From Sphagnum magellanicum (Eukaryota > Streptophyta > Sphagnopsida > Sphagnales > Sphagnaceae): a DNA stretch of 64,000 nt. Below are positions 59,301-64,000 of this stretch, one piece after another (positions within the stretch are counted from its first letter, which is position 1; the number at the start of each line of letters is the position of its first letter). The notes under the pieces were generated by a model. The model was given only the letters and a program-made list of their open reading frames with translations. It was not told where the DNA came from and ran no database searches. The DNA lies in the NCBI GenBank assembly GCA_021904315.1, contig CM038908.1, positions 18,434,501 to 18,498,500 on the forward strand. Direction: 5' to 3'. The position numbers and the translations under genes are program-made.

Positions 59301-61249
59301 TGCTCACTTTCCTAAACAGGCCTACTTTCCAGATGATATCAGCTCCATATACAATTCCACATCAGGTCAGTTATTGAACTCCTACTTGATATGACAGGTC
59401 TATCAAAACTTCTCTACTCTTTATACCAAGATCAACCTATCAAATTTGAAAGCTAGATTGAAAATTCTTGTGAATAATCTTTTTGATTGGATGTGTAAGT
59501 CCCATTATTTCAGTTTTTTGTTGGTTCAGAGGTCAGCCCTTAACTTCAAATCTGTTGTGGTTGGAGAATAGGGACAAGATTAGGTCTATGTAGTCTTTCC
59601 ACAGCAAGGTACTAAATGCAGCAGTTTATCAGTTTGGATTTCCAGTTAAATAACTTCCTCTTGTTTGGTCAGTTGATTTTTACATAGTGAATTGGTATCC
59701 CAATGGTGACTGGTTATGCAGTTTTTAAACCTAGCTTCCACCTCTTCTCCAATGTATTTGATTTTTCGAATTGTCTTATTAAGTCTAATTCCTGTTTTCC
59801 TTAGTAAGAAAGTTGCAGATCATCCATTTGTTCCTGATGTCTCTGATTTCTCTAACTTCATGTATCTAGACAAAGACACTATTGGCAGTGGCAAATACTT
59901 TAAATCATTTTGTGAAAAAGGATGTTTTGCATTTCTTCCATTGGAATCTTCCTAGCGATCATTTCAGAGGCTTCTTAATTCTAAGTGGGGAGCTTTTCTA
60001 AGCCAATTTTATCACCTGATGTTCTTGCTCCACAATTTCTCCTTGTTTCTCTCTGTTTACTTCCTCCTTTCTTCTTGTGGTTTTTCCCTTTCTCTTTTTT
60101 TAAGAAAAGATGTTCCTATTTCTTCTTGGGGGATTGTTTTGGTCTTCTCCTTTTCATTAAGTTTTGTTGAGATAGCCAGCATAATGGCTAAGTTTCCCAT
60201 TACTGCCTTTCTGCCTGTCTTATGAGGGCTCAGCACATGGGTTGATGTTAATATTGGACATCAGCCTCCATCCATTGCCGGGAACTGATGACGTCAGTGG
60301 GATTTTTTGGTGGGTGGTTAATACCATACATGTTGCTACTGAAGGTCCCTGAGTATGTGTATGACCATCGCTGTTGTTCAAACTGCTTCTCTATATTTGT
60401 TTTGTGGTCTTGTTTTCTCATTTCCTTTAGAGTTTGTTTCTTCTTTGTCATGCTAGCTGATAGGTTGCTGTTATAATGTCAGATCTGAAATGTACATAAC
60501 CTTATTGTTGGGTCATCTCTCAAGTTTTTGTCAGTTGAAGTTTAAGCATTGAGAAGTTCTCAGTACTTCTGTAGATAATACATTGGACTTTCCTTTCATC
60601 ATTATGGTGTTCCTTGCATGCTAAGTGTGGCACCAAGCTTCTCATAGTTCATATTCCAAAACTTGGGAGATGGGGAAATGTTCTCCAGCCTTCTACTGTG
60701 GCCTCAAGTATACTAACTTAATGGTTCCATATGTCACCTGCAGGCCCAGGTGGGATTCCTCTTTCTCCTTGTTACAACACAGATTCTCCAGAGATTGTTG
60801 AGAAGACCTTTGGGGATGGACCTCAATTGACATCGAGGAATGTTCAAAGGTCTTTTTCTTTTTCTTTTTCTTCAGCACCTGATCCCACACGCCACTCACC
60901 AGACTTACAAGAAGGGAGGCTGTCAACTGCCAGAAAAGACAAATGGTTGGTAAGCAACTCTGAAACTCCCATCTCAGCTCCTGCAAGAAGCAGGAGACAA
61001 AAAAATCCACCTCCCTCACCAGATGGTTTGTTGTCAACACCATATTCAAGGAAAAAACCAGAGGGTTTGTCAGCGGAAAACAAAAACAAAAGTGTTGACA
61101 TTTTCCGACCCTATGTGAGGTTTCTCTCAGAACTGTATGATGAGGCAGCTTACAGAGCATTGATGAAGCCTCCCCTCGGTGGCCTGATGTCTATAGTCTC
61201 AAGAGATCATCTGAAGTACCAAATGAATTCTGACTCCAGCCTGACCTAG
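56354..61249 (+). CDS. SEC14-like CRAL-TRIO lipid-transfer protein
   Basis: Eight exons: 56354-56488, 56718-56835, 56986-57074, 57627-57673, 57974-58065, 58891-59024, 59185-59365 and 60744-61249 (TAG). Phases are consistent throughout and give 433 residues. Exon 1 ends KEGPLSKEQ and its intron begins GC rather than GT; all other introns are GT-AG. Residues about 25-85 are the CRAL-TRIO N-terminal helices ([20 protein letters not shown]). The lipid-binding domain runs about 86-225: [54 protein letters not shown] and FYYAWKGICKFVD. The last exon is a Ser/Pro/Arg-rich tail ending near [20 protein letters not shown]. By family, it binds phosphatidylinositol or a related lipid and moves it between membranes in the cytosol. 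It is closest, from memory, to the plant Sec14p-like family of At4g08690/At1g22180, with a longer tail. Confidence 0.93.
56489..56717 (+). other. GC-AG intron 1 of the SEC14-like gene
   Basis: The exon ends GAGCAG and the intron starts GCACGA, ending CTCCTTCAG. No GT within reach keeps the frame and the family's KEQ-to-FC spacing, so a GC donor is the simplest reading. Reading through the intron meets a stop at about 56570. Confidence 0.65.
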
Positions 61250-64000
61250 ATTTAGATGTGCAGATGGGCATGGATATACCTACCTCAACATATAGTTGCC
61301 ATTCCTTGTTTACCTTTAGTCACACTTGGACTTTTGTTTGTCCCTGTTGTCCATGGGAAACAGAATGAAGGGGATTTCATGCTGTTGTGTTTAGAGTCAC
61401 TGCACCTCCATTTGGATCACACCCAAGGATCCAGGAGCATTCTTTCCTTGAGCTTAAGATGGATTGAGAATGTGCATGTCATGTATGTGTGATCCCAGGT
61501 TCTTGACACAAGTTCAAAGCATTCACAAGTCTTTCTTGCGTCTAGAGGAGACTCTCCATTCCCTCAGCGTCTCTTTGGTTGATAGATAGTTGCATTTCTT
61601 TATCATTCTTCACTCATTCTCAAGCTTTTATTTGTTTTTACTAGGAATAGGTGGAGTGGATTAGCCAATTCCACCCATTCCATTTTGCAATTTGCAATTT
61701 CTTCCACTTCCTAGGCAAACTTCAATCCATTTTTTGGGCTCTTCTCCAACATCTTGTTTGCGGTCTTGATGGCAAGCACTTCTCCTTTTTGTGTTTACAT
61801 GTGATGGATTTGCCTCTTCCTCTCTAGTTGCATTCCCAAGAGGCTTTCCTCATTAGTTGCCAACCTCATGGTTTGTTATAGAGATGTCTTTCTTTTTCAT
61901 TTACTCATCAATTTGGTTCCAAACTTTTTCACATAAAAGAGGATGTTCCATGCATTTCAATTACTTGCATCCCTTAACATTCCTGGACTAATAGTCCTCC
62001 TACTAATTTGCATCCCATTTCTTTTCAATGGAATGTAAATCCAATTTCATGGAATTCAAGAATCTAAATGTAATAGAATTCAATTCAAGTTGTGTGCAAT
62101 GCCATTTCAATATTTTCATTTGAATGGAATTTGACTTCCACAATATCAATTCATTTTTTTCATAAGTTGCCCAAGTTACAATAGGAACGACAAATTCCCA
62201 TTTTAGATCATTCCTTTTTACCGTTTCTTTTTCCATCCCTCATTTTTGTTCTTTAAAGAACAATGTTAAATTTTGAATTTATTTTTAATGGATGATAGAT
62301 GTCTACATTTGTAACATCATATAATGTAATGCAAATTATTATTATTAGTTTCACGCCTTTGATTTCATTTTGAATAATTATTACATTTTAACATGACATG
62401 GCAATCATAATCATACTCTTTGTCTCTTTTTTTTTTCTTCTTCAATTTGATTCAATCAACAAAACATTCAATTCTAGCCTTCAATTTATTTTTTATTGGA
62501 AGCATTCAAATCAAGCATTATTTTCCTACATTTAAAGTTGAATGATGGCACATGCTTGGAAATGTAGCAATAACATTGTGAAATTAATTCAAGTTTTGTT
62601 GTAACTTGTCATCCTTATCATATATGTTAATTATTCTTTGGATTTACCTAAAGTCTATGACTTTGAGCCGTTCACAACAATATAGCATTAGCTTGTGCAC
62701 CCTAAAAATGAATCTTCCAAGGCTACTTATCTCGTTTTCATTCCTCTACCAACCTACGAGAATATGAAAAGGCGAATCAATTTTACCATTACCTTTGGGT
62801 GAACAAGGTGGAGATTCATCAATTTAATAATCATTTTTTTAAATGTATGGAATGTACTATAATAGTTAAATTGATTTTTAAATTTAATTGTATGATCACT
62901 TAGCTTCATTACTGAATAGTAATAACACTATTATTTAGTTATAATTTTTTTGAATTGACATTATATAACCTTGGATTAATCCAAAAAAAATTTCCTTATT
63001 CATAAGGTTCTAGTATGTATTAAAGTGTCAAGTATTTACTATGAGAACATTAGTTATTTGGTAGGAAGGAATTTTATCTAGAACATAATCATAAATGGAG
63101 AAAATCAACTCAATTTTTAGTTGAAAATTTCAATGCTTATAAAAGAACAAAATGAACATTAGCCATGACAAATAATTGATTTTTGCCACAAATATTTATT
63201 TATCATGTAATAAGACCTTTGGCATTTTAAATTGTTGTGGACACCTTAAATAAGATAAAAAGTCATGTTCCAATTTTTTTCAAATCAAGGTACCCCATTT
63301 GTTTGTGAGGTTAAAAATACCCCACACAAAATTATGTGGTTTTGCTACATGGTTGGGTTGCTTTGATTTTATTTTTAGGATTTTGAAAAACAATCATTGA
63401 TATCCATAGTCAAAAAGTATGTTAATGATTTGTACTATCTCTCCCACTTAAAAGGTTCAAAATTAGTGTGAGAGAGTAAAACTTGCAAAACAAAAAATTA
63501 AGAACATTTTTGTAAAACCATGTAAGTCACCAAATAAAATAAAATAAAATAAAATGTGTTGAACAAAGCTTGTTGGGGGATATTTAAGGTCTCCCTTACT
63601 ACTAGTATTTTGCTATTCTTATTGGATTATAATTAATATTATCTACAAGGTACAATTCCTATAGTAATCAAATGGAGGAATTATTTGTGTTAAGCAAGCA
63701 AATAATTGGAACAAATGAGGCATAAACTAAATGGTAGAAGAAAAAAAATTGATTTAAAAATCTAAGGGGTAAGGTTTCAAAGAAGACTCTTCTCACCTTC
63801 CAATTCAATGTTTTCAGACCTAATAATCACAACAAAATATTAAACACACCCCAAAGCTACTTGCAAAACTTAACCTTATTTTTTCCATGAAGTATTATCA
63901 ATAGATGAAAAAATACACATTCTTTTATTATAAAAATGATGCTACTATCCCTTAACTACACAATGATTTTACCACCACATTTTTAGTCTAATATTATTTT
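61250..64000. other. AT-rich intergenic downstream of the SEC14-like gene
   Basis: The first 250 bases may be 3' UTR. Beyond that I see no gene. GGAATTCAA/GGAATTTG-type words recur near 62030-62130, and an AAAATAAAATAAAATAAAAT run lies at about 63535-63556. Nothing coding is supported on either strand. Confidence 0.45.

Noticed and set aside
61256-61492. 78-codon frame after the SEC14-like stop
   Set aside because: It lies in the probable 3' UTR/flank, has no family match and no splice signal tying it to the gene.
1-64000. tRNA, rRNA, CRISPR or prokaryote-like operons
   Set aside because: Both strands were scanned for tRNA T-loop signatures (GGTTCGANTCC) and regularly spaced identical repeats with unique spacers. 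None was convincing, and the genes have eukaryotic introns.

Overview
This window is nuclear DNA of a land plant. Three intron-bearing plant genes (a plastid ATP/ADP carrier, a SEC14/CRAL-TRIO protein, a HAD 5'-nucleotidase) and one single-exon S1-like secreted protein sit in very AT-rich DNA full of microsatellites, MITE-like elements, inverted dispersed repeats and Ty1/Copia fossils. I cannot place the species from sequence alone. The mix would suit a seed-free plant or gymnosperm as well as an angiosperm, and I give no firm call.

Layout. 1-2.74 kb: two copies of a short TIR element and a broken Copia pol piece. 3.96-4.6 kb: a small secreted S1-family (self-incompatibility-like) gene on the minus strand with a visible TATA box, followed by GA-rich minisatellite DNA to 5.8 kb. 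6.7-13.5 kb: fourteen exons of a HAD-type 5'-nucleotidase gene on the minus strand, rebuilt here exon by exon. Its 5' end (catalytic motif I) was not found, a Copia gag fossil lies directly upstream in the intron, and a TGA interrupts a conserved motif. 14.9-16.4 kb: exon-like scraps with good splice signals that I cannot name. 17.0-21.35 kb: a complete six-exon plastidic ATP/ADP antiporter gene (minus). 21.4-55.5 kb: about 34 kb with no convincing intact gene. It holds tandem duplications, two inverted dispersed repeat pairs, MITEs, a roughly 2.8 kb tract built of TTAACC/CCTAA-like words, a decayed pogo/CENP-B-like DDE transposase, a decayed zinc-finger transposon-like reading region, and a GC-richer patch at 38.4-40.3 kb that may be gene debris. 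55.6-61.25 kb: a complete eight-exon SEC14-like gene (plus) with a GC-AG first intron and a tandem-repeat 5' leader. 61.25-64 kb: AT-rich intergenic DNA.

The genes do not form an operon-like unit. Functionally they are separate: plastid energy import, phosphoinositide/lipid transfer, nucleotide dephosphorylation and a secreted cysteine-containing peptide. I found no CRISPR array, tRNA or rRNA. The most useful leads are the interrupted nucleotidase gene, the polyQ tract ahead of the S1 signal peptide, the TIR/MITE families and the 28-31 kb repeat tract. None of them is a clear new system.
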